In this document: positions 55,172-63,652 of the stretch, in pieces
Position numbering within the stretch: position 1 is the stretch's first letter
How the letters are laid out: every line of letters starts with the position of its first letter
NCBI GenBank assembly: GCA_005503085.1
Contig: SCOI01000002.1
Span: forward strand, 333,280-397,279
DNA length: 64,000 bases
Direction: 5' to 3'
DNA from: Burkholderiales bacterium C2
Lineage (GTDB): Bacteria; Pseudomonadota; Gammaproteobacteria; Burkholderiales; Burkholderiaceae_C
Translations under genes and position numbers: made by a program
Notes under the pieces: generated by a model
What the model saw: only the letters and a program-made list of their open reading frames with translations
Databases searched by the model: none
What the model was told of the DNA's origin: nothing

Positions 55172-55644
55172 TGAGCACGTCCACCGCCCGCGAGGCGCTG
55201 ATCATCGAGGCCATCGGCGAGGTGGCCCGACTGATCAACCAGGTCGAAGCCTTGGCACCGGAGATGCTGAAGACCGGCCAGGCCTTGCGCAAAAGCGACG
55301 CCCAGCTGCACCAGACCCTGGCCGGCTTCGAAGCCCGGTTGACGGCCATCTCAGAGCGCGCCAAGAACCAGGCCGTACAGGATCTGCAGACCCACTTGCA
55401 AGCCTCCTCGAAGCAGGTGGGGGTACAGCTATACGGAGCCCTGGCTGCGGCGGCGCAGCAGGCCTTCCAGGACCAGATCGGCGCCACCATGAGGGAGCAG
55501 CAGGTCGTCCTGAACAACCTGCGAGGCCTCCTCCACCAGCTGACCCAGCAGCGCGCCGAGCGCTGGGTCCCCTGGGCGACGCATGCGTCGGCCGCCGCCC
55601 TGGCCTCCATGCTCACGATCCTGGTGCAATGGCTGGGGCGCTGA
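55168..55644 (+). CDS. StbC-position protein with C-terminal membrane helix
   Basis: This is a 158-residue protein predicted to be mostly coiled coil (QVEALAPEMLKTGQALRKSDAQL, then QAVQDLQTHLQASSKQ). It ends in a hydrophobic helix (ASAAALASMLTILVQWLG). GGAGGG precedes the two tandem ATGs; 55171 has better spacing, 55168 gives the ATGA overlap. Its place as third gene matches stbC of plasmid stb operons. It may tether the partition complex to the membrane. Confidence 0.7.
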   Translation: MMSTSTAREALIIEAIGEVARLINQVEALAPEMLKTGQALRKSDAQLHQTLAGFEARLTAISERAKNQAVQDLQTHLQASSKQVGVQLYGALAAAAQQAFQDQIGATMREQQVVLNNLRGLLHQLTQQRAERWVPWATHASAAALASMLTILVQWLGR

Positions 55645-55855
55645 ATGCCCCGGCGACTCTGAGGCCGGCGTGACACGCACGCTGGCATGGCGCGCCGGTG
55701 GAGCCGTGGCGATCAGCACCCAGGCGGCCCGGCTTCGGGCGTGGCGGGTGACAGGGGTGCCGATCTGGCAAGCCAGTTCGGCAAGCGGGCCCCTTGCCGC
55801 GCCAGCGGGAAGGATGAGGCCCGCGCTCCCCTGGCACGGGTACGGGCCGCCTGGA

Positions 55856-56980
55856 CTACCTCGGCAGCAGCTCCAGCCGATCCGGAAGTTCTCGCACCCG
55901 CAAGTCGTGCAATTTGGCCACCGCCTGCGCAAAGCCCGCGCTGTCGCCGGTCTTGAACAGGCCGCTGATCCGCAGCGCCGCCAGGCTGGGGTCCGCGATG
56001 ATGGGCGTCTCGCTGTAGCGGTTCATCTCGGCCAGCGCTTGCGGCAGCGACGCGTTGTCGAAGACCGCCTCGCCGCGCTTCCAGGCCAGCACCTGGTCCA
56101 TGCGCGGCCGGTCCCGCTGGGGCTGTGCGGGTGCAGCCGTAACGCCGCCACTCGTGCCTTGATCGCCTCGCACGCGCAGCCGCTCGCCGGCCGCCATCAC
56201 GATGGGCGGCACGATCTTGGAAGTCTGGGCACGGCGCTCGGCCTCGCGCACCACCACCTGGCCTTCCACCAGCGTGACGTCAAGCGCCTCACGCACGCCG
56301 GCAACAGCCGGTGTCAGCCTCACCACGAAGGCCGTCCCGGTGGCGGTGACTTCCGTACCGGCGGCCTGCACGACAAAGGGCCGGCTCACCTCCTTGGCCA
56401 CCTCGAAGAACGCCTCTCCGCCTTCCACGCGCACGCGGCGCTGTGTCTGGTCGAGTTCCACCTTCACCCGGGTCGAGGTGTTCAGCGACATCCGGGTGCC
56501 GTCCTTCAGGATCACCAAGCGCTGCTCACCGATGCCGGTGTCGTAGCTGTCGATGTCGCGCCAGGGCTGGCCCACCAGCACACCGACCACGAGGACCGTC
56601 GCTGTGAGCGACAGAGCGAGCGCCCAGGGGCGCGGCCAGGCCCATCCCCTGTTGCCAGCATTCGCGGGGCTGGCGCCCTGCTCTTCCCCACCTTGGTCCT
56701 CGGGCCTGCTTGCCGCCGCTGCCCGAGCCACGGCGGCTCGGTCCACGCCCGCCGCCTCCATCCACAGATCCGTCCCGCGCTCGAACGCCAGCCGGTGCGC
56801 TGCCGAGCGGGCCTGCCAGGCGCGGCATTCGCGTTCCATGTGATGTGATCGATCCGGCCCGTGCAGCCGGGCGATCCAGACCGATGCCTCGGCCGCAATC
56901 TCTCGCGTGACGACGGGCTCGGCCCCCTGCCCTTCGTTTTGCTCGTCCCGCTGCCCGTCCCGCCCGTCTGCGCCAATCAC
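55856..56980 (-). CDS. FecR-family sigma regulator (orphan)
   Basis: This is a 374-residue FecR protein. The N-terminal DUF4880 part (AAEASVWIARLHGPDRSHHMERECRAW) is followed by a transmembrane helix at about 112-130. The FecR domain comes next (DTGIGEQRLVILKDGTRMSLNTSTRVKVEL, then VEGGEAFFEVAKE). It starts with GTG overlapping the sigma stop (GTGA). No TonB receptor is found downstream, so its signal partner must be elsewhere. Confidence 0.9.
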   Translation of the reverse strand: MIGADGRDGQRDEQNEGQGAEPVVTREIAAEASVWIARLHGPDRSHHMERECRAWQARSAAHRLAFERGTDLWMEAAGVDRAAVARAAAASRPEDQGGEEQGASPANAGNRGWAWPRPWALALSLTATVLVVGVLVGQPWRDIDSYDTGIGEQRLVILKDGTRMSLNTSTRVKVELDQTQRRVRVEGGEAFFEVAKEVSRPFVVQAAGTEVTATGTAFVVRLTPAVAGVREALDVTLVEGQVVVREAERRAQTSKIVPPIVMAAGERLRVRGDQGTSGGVTAAPAQPQRDRPRMDQVLAWKRGEAVFDNASLPQALAEMNRYSETPIIADPSLAALRISGLFKTGDSAGFAQAVAKLHDLRVRELPDRLELLPR

Positions 56981-57462
56981 GTTCGCCAGTCCTGCATCCC
57001 GGTGATGAGCTGCATCGTAGCCTTGGCGATGTGCTTCTCCACCGTGCTGATGCTCAGGCCGTGCTGATCGGCGATCTCCCGGTAGGTCAGCCCGTCCAGG
57101 CGGTGGGCCAGGAAGATGTCCCGGCTCCTCTCGGTCAGGCGCCCCAAGCAATAGTGCAGCCGCGCCAGTCGCTCACGGCCCAGCACCACGGCCTCGACGG
57201 GCGGGGACTCATCGACCAGGATCACCTCTTCAAGCACGACCTGCTCGCCGTGGGTGACCCGGCCCCGGTGCTCATCGATCGCCAGGTTCAGCGCGGTCTG
57301 CATCAGGAAGGCCTCGGGCTTGTCGACGACCTGCTCGCGCTCGTAGCGGGCCAACCGCACCCAGGCTTCCTGGACGATGTCTTCCGCATCCTGCGTCGAG
57401 CTGCCGCGTCGCCGCAATGCATCTCGGATGCGTGAGAAGACCGGCGGTAGATGCTTCTTCAT
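56977..57462 (-). CDS. ECF RNA polymerase sigma factor, FecI-like (orphan)
   Basis: This is a 161-residue ECF sigma factor with region 2 (STQDAEDIVQEAWVRLARYE) and region 4 (LTERSRDIFLAHRLDGLTYREIADQHGLSISTVEKHIAKA). It is coupled to the FecR gene by a GTGA overlap. It should drive an unlinked receptor or the pair itself. Confidence 0.93.
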   Translation of the reverse strand: MKKHLPPVFSRIRDALRRRGSSTQDAEDIVQEAWVRLARYEREQVVDKPEAFLMQTALNLAIDEHRGRVTHGEQVVLEEVILVDESPPVEAVVLGRERLARLHYCLGRLTERSRDIFLAHRLDGLTYREIADQHGLSISTVEKHIAKATMQLITGMQDWRT

Positions 57463-57717
57463 GCTGAAACCCTCCCAGCGTCAAAGGCCGGGCGGTACAA
57501 AGCCGGCCGTACGAAAAACGACAAGGCGCAACGCTGGGCGCACCACTTTCAACGGCTTGGGAAACCTGAGCCACTGCTCTTGCCGTGAAATCACCCGGGC
57601 CACGCACGAAACCGCAACGCCCCACGGAACGGCGCCAGCGATGCCAATGAGTCACATCGATCCACACGTTGCTCATCGCGTGCTCCCGTAAAAGAGAGAT
57701 CTGCCAACCGAACAATT

Positions 57718-57778
57718 CCAACTATGGTTGGCGGACAAAATGGTACCAAACCAGCCCAATTTCTCCAACCATAGTTGG
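57718..57778. promoter_or_regulatory. Mirrored operator upstream of the XRE regulator
   Basis: CCAACTATGGTTGG at 57718-57731 recurs in exact reverse complement (CCAACCATAGTTGG) at 57765-57778. Each copy is itself an inverted repeat CCAAC/GTTGG. The second copy overlaps the GGAGAG ribosome binding site of the XRE gene, so binding there would block its translation or transcription. The remaining 57463-57717 stretch shows no gene. Confidence 0.8.
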
Positions 57779-57786
57779 AGAGATTT

Positions 57787-58044
57787 TTGGATCTTGCAAT
57801 CGCATTTGGAAGTGTCCTGCGCGCCTTGCGCAAGAAGGCGGGCCTGACGCAGGAGCAACTTGGCTTCGAAGCTGAGTTGGAGCGCAACTTCATCAGCATG
57901 CTGGAGCGAGGCGAGCGCCAGCCAACGTTGACTACGCTCGTGAAGCTGGCAAAGCCGCTCGGAACCAAAGCATCGCGGATAGTCTCCCTCGTCGAAGTGG
58001 CAGCCGGTCTGTCAAGCGATGCCGCGAAGCCTAGAGATCGCTGA
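57787..58044 (+). CDS. XRE-family helix-turn-helix regulator
   Basis: This is an 85-residue Cro/C1-type regulator (FGSVLRALRKKAGLTQEQLGFEAELERNFISMLERGERQPTLTTLVKLAKPLG). Such small proteins act as autoregulators in mobile elements, toxin-antitoxin or restriction loci. No partner nuclease or toxin is adjacent. The TTG at 57787 has GGAGAG 4-5 bp upstream. The operator overlapping that site supports autoregulation. Confidence 0.8.
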   Translation: MDLAIAFGSVLRALRKKAGLTQEQLGFEAELERNFISMLERGERQPTLTTLVKLAKPLGTKASRIVSLVEVAAGLSSDAAKPRDR

Positions 58045-58424
58045 TGCGATGTGCTGTTCGCCGTGAGCGAATGCGTAGACCGATCTGGCAGGCGACTGGT
58101 CCAGGCTGGTCAGAGTCATTCGCGCTCGGCGGCCTGAGCGGCGACGCCGACCGGCACGGGTCATTCGACCGACGGCGACCTGTATGACCGCTGCACATCC
58201 GAGACCGGGTACTCGACAAGGTGCGGGCCCTGTCGGATCTTGAACGGCCGGTCCGGCCTTCGGCGGCCGGGCGGTGCCGACCCACAGGCGACATGCGTTG
58301 ACCAGATCTCGTCGCCGCAAAGCTGCCTGTCAGGCGCGAACACAGCCTGAATTGAGCCTACTGCGCAGAGCACACGTCGACGGGCATCCTCAGAGCGATT
58401 AGGGGAGGCGATTTCAGATGCTGA
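58045..58424. other. 380-bp stretch without a convincing gene
   Basis: Only short frames without family similarity are present between the XRE gene and the stop end of the M15 peptidase gene. No terminator with a T-run was recognised. Confidence 0.55.
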
Positions 58425-59231
58425 CTAGACATCCATTCGCGCTAGCTCGAAATGCATGCCGTCGCGGTCCTTGCCGCTGAAATGCCCTCCCCAGGCAAAG
58501 CCCTCAGCGGCGAAGAACTCCACCAGTTCACGCAGGCAGCCGGGCCGGCCCAGCAGCGCGGGCTCCACGCCATAGCCGTTCCAGGCCACGTTCAGGTCGA
58601 TGGCAATGCCCCAGCTGTGGGAACTCAGTTCGCGCTTGGGGTCCCAGCCTTTGTGGCGAGGGACGTAGGTGCCGCCACAGCTCAGGATGCGCTCGTCCAG
58701 CCCCTTCTGGTGGATGGCGGCGAAGACACGGTCAAACGCCGGGAAGGCCCGCGTGTGTACTTGCAGGAAGCGGTGGCCCAGGTCCTCCAGGCACTTGGGC
58801 TTGAAGGCCTGCAGATGCTGCTTCCAGGCGGGATCGGTGATGGTGACCGCGCCATTGCCGCTCTCGGCGTAGCTGAGAGGCCCATAGACCTGTTCGATCT
58901 CGCGGTTGGTCAGCGGGCGTATGGTGCCGTCGGCGCGGCGGTTCACCCGCATGGAGGCCGTGGCGACCGTGGCGGCCGGGGATGCAGACTCACGCAGGCG
59001 GGCGCCGCCGGACCAGAAGTAGAGGCCGGTGCCGTCCTCCTGGAACCAGCCGTTCTCGCCCAGGTACTCCTCGCCTTCCACCAGGCGAGAGACCCGCAAG
59101 ACCTGCTCGGGCGTGGCGCGGCGGCGCAGCACGGACAGGCGCGAGGGTTCCGCGCGCAAGTTCAGCTTCACCGTCACCACCGCCTCGCGCGGCGCTGGGA
59201 AGGCCTGGACCGTCACCGGGCTAGCCGACAT
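58425..59231 (-). CDS. SH3b plus M15-family peptidoglycan peptidase
   Basis: This is a 268-residue protein with an N-terminal SH3-like domain (about 15-90, VVTVKLNLRAEPSRLSVLRR) and a C-terminal M15_4 DD-/LD-carboxypeptidase domain. Zinc ligands are His205 and Asp212 (SSHSWGIAIDLN) and His260 (MHFEL). No signal peptide is present, so export is by another route or it acts after lysis. ATG 59231 has GGAG 6 bp upstream and overlaps the previous gene by 11 bp; ATG 59243 is inside that site. It is the last gene of the cell-wall operon. Confidence 0.85.
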   Translation of the reverse strand: MSASPVTVQAFPAPREAVVTVKLNLRAEPSRLSVLRRRATPEQVLRVSRLVEGEEYLGENGWFQEDGTGLYFWSGGARLRESASPAATVATASMRVNRRADGTIRPLTNREIEQVYGPLSYAESGNGAVTITDPAWKQHLQAFKPKCLEDLGHRFLQVHTRAFPAFDRVFAAIHQKGLDERILSCGGTYVPRHKGWDPKRELSSHSWGIAIDLNVAWNGYGVEPALLGRPGCLRELVEFFAAEGFAWGGHFSGKDRDGMHFELARMDV

Positions 59232-61113
59232 AGCCTTCTCCATCGCCCGAGGGCGGCCTGCCCAGCAACTCCAGGATCTGCGCGGCGGTCAGCTCGCCGG
59301 TCTCGGTCTCCTGGCGGCCACGCTGCCACAGGGCGATGGCGTCGCGGGTGGCCTGGTTGAAGTAGCCCGATGCGGTGGTGTTCAGGCGGCGCTGCACTTC
59401 CTCGACCTCGGCCGTGGTCAGGCCCGCCTCCGCCAGGTTGAGCACGTCGCTGGACGCGGGCGTGCGCGGCGGCGGCGCGTCGGACGCAGGCCTGGCCATG
59501 ACGCCACCAGGGCCCGCTGGTGCGGGGGCGCCGGCCGCGGTCGCCCCCGGGGCGGCCCCCGCGGCGCCCGACGAAGAGGCGGCCGGCTCCGGCTTGCCGC
59601 CGGCCCCACGCAGCTTGATGAAGCGCGTCAGCAGGTCGAACCAGAAGGTGGCGCCCAGCGTTCCGGCCAGCCCCATCAGCAGCCATCCGGCAAAGGCGAA
59701 CCAGATGTTGGGATTGGTCAGCAGCCCCAGGCCGGAACAACGCCCCGCCTCGGATTCGTCCGGCTCCTCCTTGGCGTTCCTGATTTCCTGGGCCAGGCGT
59801 TCGCGTGTCCACTCCACCCGCTTGCAGCTGGAAGCCTGGACCACATTGGGCAGGTAAGGCGGCGACCACCCCACCGGCAGGCCGGCCACCTGCAGCGAGT
59901 TCAGTTCGTTCATGCGCTGGCAAAGGGCAGCGGCCTCCGGCGAGCCCGCCTTGTCGCACTTGCCCGGCGGCTGCCGGGGACGCCGGGCCTCATGGCGGGC
60001 CTCGAGTTCAGCGGCAACGGCGGTCTTGAGGTCGTCCATCTTCACGGACAGGCCGGCGGCCAGGGGCTGGGCCGCCGCCGTCGCGGACAGGGCACGCAGG
60101 GCCGTGAGTTCGGCGTCGAGGTCCAGCTTCGCCTGAGTGATCTGGCGCTGCCGCTCCAGCGAGCCATCGCCGGACAGCCGCGCCGCATCCAGGGCCTTCA
60201 CCAGCTTGCCCATGCCGTCCAGCGCCTGGAGCAGCGCCACGAGGGAATCGCCGCCCGCGCTCGCAGAAACAGCCGCGGCGCCCGTCAGTTGCTGCTTCAG
60301 CTCCGCCAGCATCTTCTCCACCTTGGCGGATTCGGCCGTCGCCAGCACCTTGGATGCCGGAGCGCCGGAGCCGCCCGGCTCCGCCCCCAACGAGCGCACG
60401 CCCGCGGCCGCGCCAGCCTCCACCGCCGAGGCCGCGACGGCCGGATCGCCGGGCGCCCCCTTCTGCAGCGCATCGCTGTAGGCCTTGCTCGCCTGTTCCC
60501 CCGCCGTGACCAGCGACTGCCGCAGCACGTCGTCATCCCACAGCCTGGGGCCGATGACGATGGGGTTGATGTTGAGCAGCGCGGCGGCCACGGTGCCGAT
60601 GAGCAGCATGTCGCGCTGGGTCTTGCGCTTGTACCAGCCGGTGGCGCGCTCTCCCACCGCGTCGAACCAGGCGCACAGGCGCTTCTCGAACGCCGGCCAG
60701 TCGGTCTCGGTGCCAGGCAGCAGGGACTTGAAGCTGTCGGCCAGGTTGGCGGGCAGCTTCACCGCCAGCCGGGTGACGAACTCGCCCGGCGTGGGCGGCT
60801 TGTCCTCGCCCGGCAGGTAGTCCTTGGCGAGCTGGCTGATGAGGGCACTGACGAACACGTCGGCCGAGAGGTAGGACGGCCGCAGCCGGGACTTGGCATC
60901 GCCCTCCACCATGGAGACCAGCAGCGGGTGCTTCATCAGCTTGTCCGCCATCTCGGCGTTGTCGCCGAGCAGGGACACCACCGCCACCCGCAGCGTCTTG
61001 CCGCGCGACTTCATCGCCTGCGCCAGGGCCTCGTGGATGGCGGTGACCAGCAGGCCGAACAGGGCGAAAACCAGCGCCAGCCCGATCGCGACGTCCAGCA
61101 TGCGTGAGTCCAT
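59221..61113 (-). CDS. Membrane protein with C-terminal peptidoglycan-binding domain
   Basis: This is a 630-residue protein. An N-terminal transmembrane helix (about 8-28) is followed by a soluble part (about 30-165) and a second helix (about 170-192, DMLLIGTVAAALLN). Then comes a large Ala-rich helical region with two predicted coiled-coil stretches. A third helix lies at about 475-500 (NIWFAFAGWLLMGLAGTLGATF), followed by a Pro/Ala linker. The C-terminal PG_binding_1 repeat is GLTTAEVEEVQRRLNTTASG. Family not recognised beyond the PG_binding tail. The ATG at 61113 follows GAGGGG. Confidence 0.72.
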   Translation of the reverse strand: MDSRMLDVAIGLALVFALFGLLVTAIHEALAQAMKSRGKTLRVAVVSLLGDNAEMADKLMKHPLLVSMVEGDAKSRLRPSYLSADVFVSALISQLAKDYLPGEDKPPTPGEFVTRLAVKLPANLADSFKSLLPGTETDWPAFEKRLCAWFDAVGERATGWYKRKTQRDMLLIGTVAAALLNINPIVIGPRLWDDDVLRQSLVTAGEQASKAYSDALQKGAPGDPAVAASAVEAGAAAGVRSLGAEPGGSGAPASKVLATAESAKVEKMLAELKQQLTGAAAVSASAGGDSLVALLQALDGMGKLVKALDAARLSGDGSLERQRQITQAKLDLDAELTALRALSATAAAQPLAAGLSVKMDDLKTAVAAELEARHEARRPRQPPGKCDKAGSPEAAALCQRMNELNSLQVAGLPVGWSPPYLPNVVQASSCKRVEWTRERLAQEIRNAKEEPDESEAGRCSGLGLLTNPNIWFAFAGWLLMGLAGTLGATFWFDLLTRFIKLRGAGGKPEPAASSSGAAGAAPGATAAGAPAPAGPGGVMARPASDAPPPRTPASSDVLNLAEAGLTTAEVEEVQRRLNTTASGYFNQATRDAIALWQRGRQETETGELTAAQILELLGRPPSGDGEGYVG

Positions 61114-61124
61114 GCGCGTTCCCC

Positions 61125-62261
61125 TCAGTCGATGTTCTTGTAGAACGCGTGGTTGCCGATGACGCGGCAAGGCGGACGCCCCTGGACCCAGCGTGGCGGC
61201 CGCGCCATCCAGCGGTTGTGATAGTGGGTGGCGCCATCGGTGGGGTCGGGATAGGCATGGCCCTGCACCCGCTGCACCACCTGGGCCACCTGCTGCAGCC
61301 GCGCGTCTCCGGCCTGCAGTTCCAGCAGCTTGGCGCGGTTGGGGTCGTTGGCGTTCCAGCAGCTGAACTGGTAGGGCTTCAGGCACACCGCCGTGATCGT
61401 TCGCCCCCAATAGCGCTGCGCCCTGACGCGATTGAGGACCACATGCGCCACCGCGGCCATGCCGTCCTCCGGCTCCCCGCGCGCCTCGCCATAGACGGTA
61501 CGGATGAGCACGTTGGTGTCGTCGCCGGTGGCGGCATCGGCCGCAGCGGGCGCCGCCTCTCCGGTGGCGACCACGCGGTGCACGGCCGGCAGCAGGGGAG
61601 GCTGCGCGGATGGCTGGAAGCCCCGGCTGACCAGCTCCAGCGACCACCGGTCCAGGATGCGCTGGATGGGTACGCCCAGCGCATTGCCGGCCGTCCCCGG
61701 TGGCGTGGCGCCGATGTGGATGGCCACCAGGCGTTCATGCTGGTCCCACACGGGCGCGCCGCTGTTGCCGTGCACGCTGGCGTCGTCCAGGTGGTAGCAC
61801 ACGGCGTCGTGGATGAAGTAGCGCTGCGGGTGGTTCTGCCCCGCCCTCACCCAGCACGACACATAGCCCAGCATGGTGCCGCGCACCTGGCCGCCCTCGC
61901 GCCGCAGGAACACGTCCGCACCCAGCGCGGGCTGGGCCAGGCCCGCCGGCAGCAGGTCGGGCACCGTGGACAAGGCCTGGCAGGCGTCCGGTCCCAGCGT
62001 GGAAATGGCGATGTCCATGTCGCTGGCGGCGCTGCTGTCGAAGCGGGGCAGCCAGTCGCACAACTGGCCCAGCACCGGCGCGGCACCCAGGTTGCAGACG
62101 ATCTGCACCTCATCATTCAAGGCGGCCTGCGGGTTGGTGGCCAGCACATGGGCCGCCGTGACGGCGAAGACCCGTCCGCTGCCGTCGCGCTCGCGCACCA
62201 GCGCGCCCAGGCTGCCGGCCCCGTCGCCATGGCTGTTGTTGCAGATGCTGGCCCAGGCCAT
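61125..62261 (-). CDS. Trypsin-like serine protease fused to SleB-type cell-wall hydrolase
   Basis: This is a 378-residue fusion. The N-terminal domain (1-215) is a trypsin-like protease with triad His38 (TAAHVL), Asp83 (SDMDIAIS) and Ser167 (HGNSGAPVWD). The C-terminal domain (about 250-378) is SleB/Hydrolase_2 type, with the catalytic-region Glu259 (RTVYGEARGE) and YQFSCWN and HYHNRWMARP motifs. No signal peptide. The order implies the protease could release or switch on the hydrolase half or a partner. It begins 5 bp after the lipoprotein stop and is 11 bp from the membrane-protein start. Confidence 0.82.
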   Translation of the reverse strand: MAWASICNNSHGDGAGSLGALVRERDGSGRVFAVTAAHVLATNPQAALNDEVQIVCNLGAAPVLGQLCDWLPRFDSSAASDMDIAISTLGPDACQALSTVPDLLPAGLAQPALGADVFLRREGGQVRGTMLGYVSCWVRAGQNHPQRYFIHDAVCYHLDDASVHGNSGAPVWDQHERLVAIHIGATPPGTAGNALGVPIQRILDRWSLELVSRGFQPSAQPPLLPAVHRVVATGEAAPAAADAATGDDTNVLIRTVYGEARGEPEDGMAAVAHVVLNRVRAQRYWGRTITAVCLKPYQFSCWNANDPNRAKLLELQAGDARLQQVAQVVQRVQGHAYPDPTDGATHYHNRWMARPPRWVQGRPPCRVIGNHAFYKNID

Positions 62262-62266
62262 GGCGG

Positions 62267-63652
62267 TCAGCCGCTGGTCTGCGGGGGCGTGCGCACGCCG
62301 GTGTCGGGCGCGCCGCCGCCCGTGGGCTGCCCCGTCACCGGCGGGGCCGCGCTGGTGTTGGCCGCCGGGGTGCCGTTGCCGGCCGGCGCACCCGTGCCCG
62401 CGCCATCAAAGCTCAGCGGCAGCACACGGCGGCAGTTCTCGGTGCGCGCCAGGGACAGCGCGGCATCCAGCACGCGGTTGCGCCGGTCTATGGCGCGGCG
62501 CGCCTGCTGGCTCGCGTCCACGCTCTTCTGCAGTTCATCCATGCCCGCCGGCGCGGCCCGCACGGCGTCGCCCTGCCTGGGTTGCCGCTTGGAGTGCGCC
62601 TCGGCATCCTTCGCGGCCTCGGCGGGGCTGGGGGCGGAAGCGGCGGGCGCGGCGACCGGTGGCGACTTCAACGCCTGGGACACGGACAGCACCGTGGCCA
62701 GGTCCGGCTCGGTCTTCTCTATGCCGTCCCGCACGCGCTGCTCCACCTCCACGCCGGTTCGCCACAGCCAGTTGCCCGCGCTGTCCGCGCGGCCCTGCAG
62801 CTGGATGGTCCGGTCTATGGTCCTGGTGAGTTCGCCTTTCTCCTTCACGGCCACCTGCATCAGCGCAGACAAGGACGGGTCGGGCTTCTCGTCCACGGTG
62901 CTGGCGGCGCGCGCCGCGCATTTGGGCTTGAGCGCTTCACAGATGGCGGCCTGCGGGCTGCCCGGCACGGCGGCCGTGCAGACGGGTTGCTTGAGCGGCG
63001 CGCAGTTGGCCGGCAATGGCTGTGCGGGAATGTTCCTCGTCCGCACCTCGTTCTGCGGCTTCAACCGGTCTATCCACTCGTCCAGCTTGGATTCCGCGGC
63101 TTGGGCCTTGGCCAGCAGCTTGTCTATCGTTTCATCGCCGCTGCCGCTCCAATTCGGGCTGTCGTAAGGCACCACGGACTCCACCGCGCAGGCCAGCGTG
63201 GCGATGCCCTCGCGGTAGATGGCATTGCGGGCGCTGGAGGTCATGGTGTTGCCCCAGGCAAACAGTCCGGCGCTGACCGCGCCTATTCCCGCAAGATCCC
63301 GCGCATTGGGGTTGGTCACGCCCTTGAGCAGGGCGATGGCGGACAGGCCGATCAGGCCCGCGCTGACCCCGCGCTTGCGGTCCGACTCCCCGCGCGCGGA
63401 TTCACCCCACTGGCGCTGGGCCTCGCGGGCATGCGCGATGGCCGTCTTGAGGTTGGGCGCAGAGGCGGCGGTCAGGGCCGCCGACGCTCCGGTCGGCGCA
63501 GTCAGTCCCTGCTCGGCGAAGACATAGGGTCGGTCCGTGGTGGCACAGCCGGCCATGGAGGTGGCAAACACAGCCGCGAGGGCCCATTGGCTGAGACGCG
63601 GCAGGTCTGTCCTCCTGGCTTGTACGTCCACGTCACCATTTCCGTGCGCCAT
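62267..63652 (-). CDS. Lipoprotein of unknown function, first gene of the cell-wall operon
   Basis: This is a 461-residue lipoprotein with lipobox MAGC (Cys about residue 36). It has a hydrophobic paired segment (VSAGLIGLSAIALL, then DLAGIGAVSAGLFAWG) at about 96-133, a Cys-containing middle (ANCAPLKQPVCTAA, then CEALKPKCAA), a coiled coil and a Pro/Thr-rich tail. Family not recognised. It starts the minus-strand operon with the protease-hydrolase fusion, the membrane protein and the M15 peptidase, and is a candidate outer-membrane partner. Confidence 0.7.
   Translation of the reverse strand: MAHGNGDVDVQARRTDLPRLSQWALAAVFATSMAGCATTDRPYVFAEQGLTAPTGASAALTAASAPNLKTAIAHAREAQRQWGESARGESDRKRGVSAGLIGLSAIALLKGVTNPNARDLAGIGAVSAGLFAWGNTMTSSARNAIYREGIATLACAVESVVPYDSPNWSGSGDETIDKLLAKAQAAESKLDEWIDRLKPQNEVRTRNIPAQPLPANCAPLKQPVCTAAVPGSPQAAICEALKPKCAARAASTVDEKPDPSLSALMQVAVKEKGELTRTIDRTIQLQGRADSAGNWLWRTGVEVEQRVRDGIEKTEPDLATVLSVSQALKSPPVAAPAASAPSPAEAAKDAEAHSKRQPRQGDAVRAAPAGMDELQKSVDASQQARRAIDRRNRVLDAALSLARTENCRRVLPLSFDGAGTGAPAGNGTPAANTSAAPPVTGQPTGGGAPDTGVRTPPQTSG

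Larger units (their letters stand above)
38589..55644. mobile_element. Integrated genomic element, visible left portion
   Basis: The left boundary is the tRNA fragment next to a tyrosine integrase. The cargo includes decayed DUF1016 genes, an IS3-family remnant, a mosaic of small redox and regulator genes with lower and more variable GC than the flanks, and an Stb-type plasmid-stability operon. The end given is only the last gene that clearly belongs to mobile DNA. No matching second tRNA copy was seen up to 64000, so the true right end may lie beyond the window. Confidence 0.6.

Noticed and set aside
57787..58044. XRE gene as part of a toxin-antitoxin or restriction-modification locus
   Set aside because: No toxin, methylase or nuclease gene lies on either side within the window.
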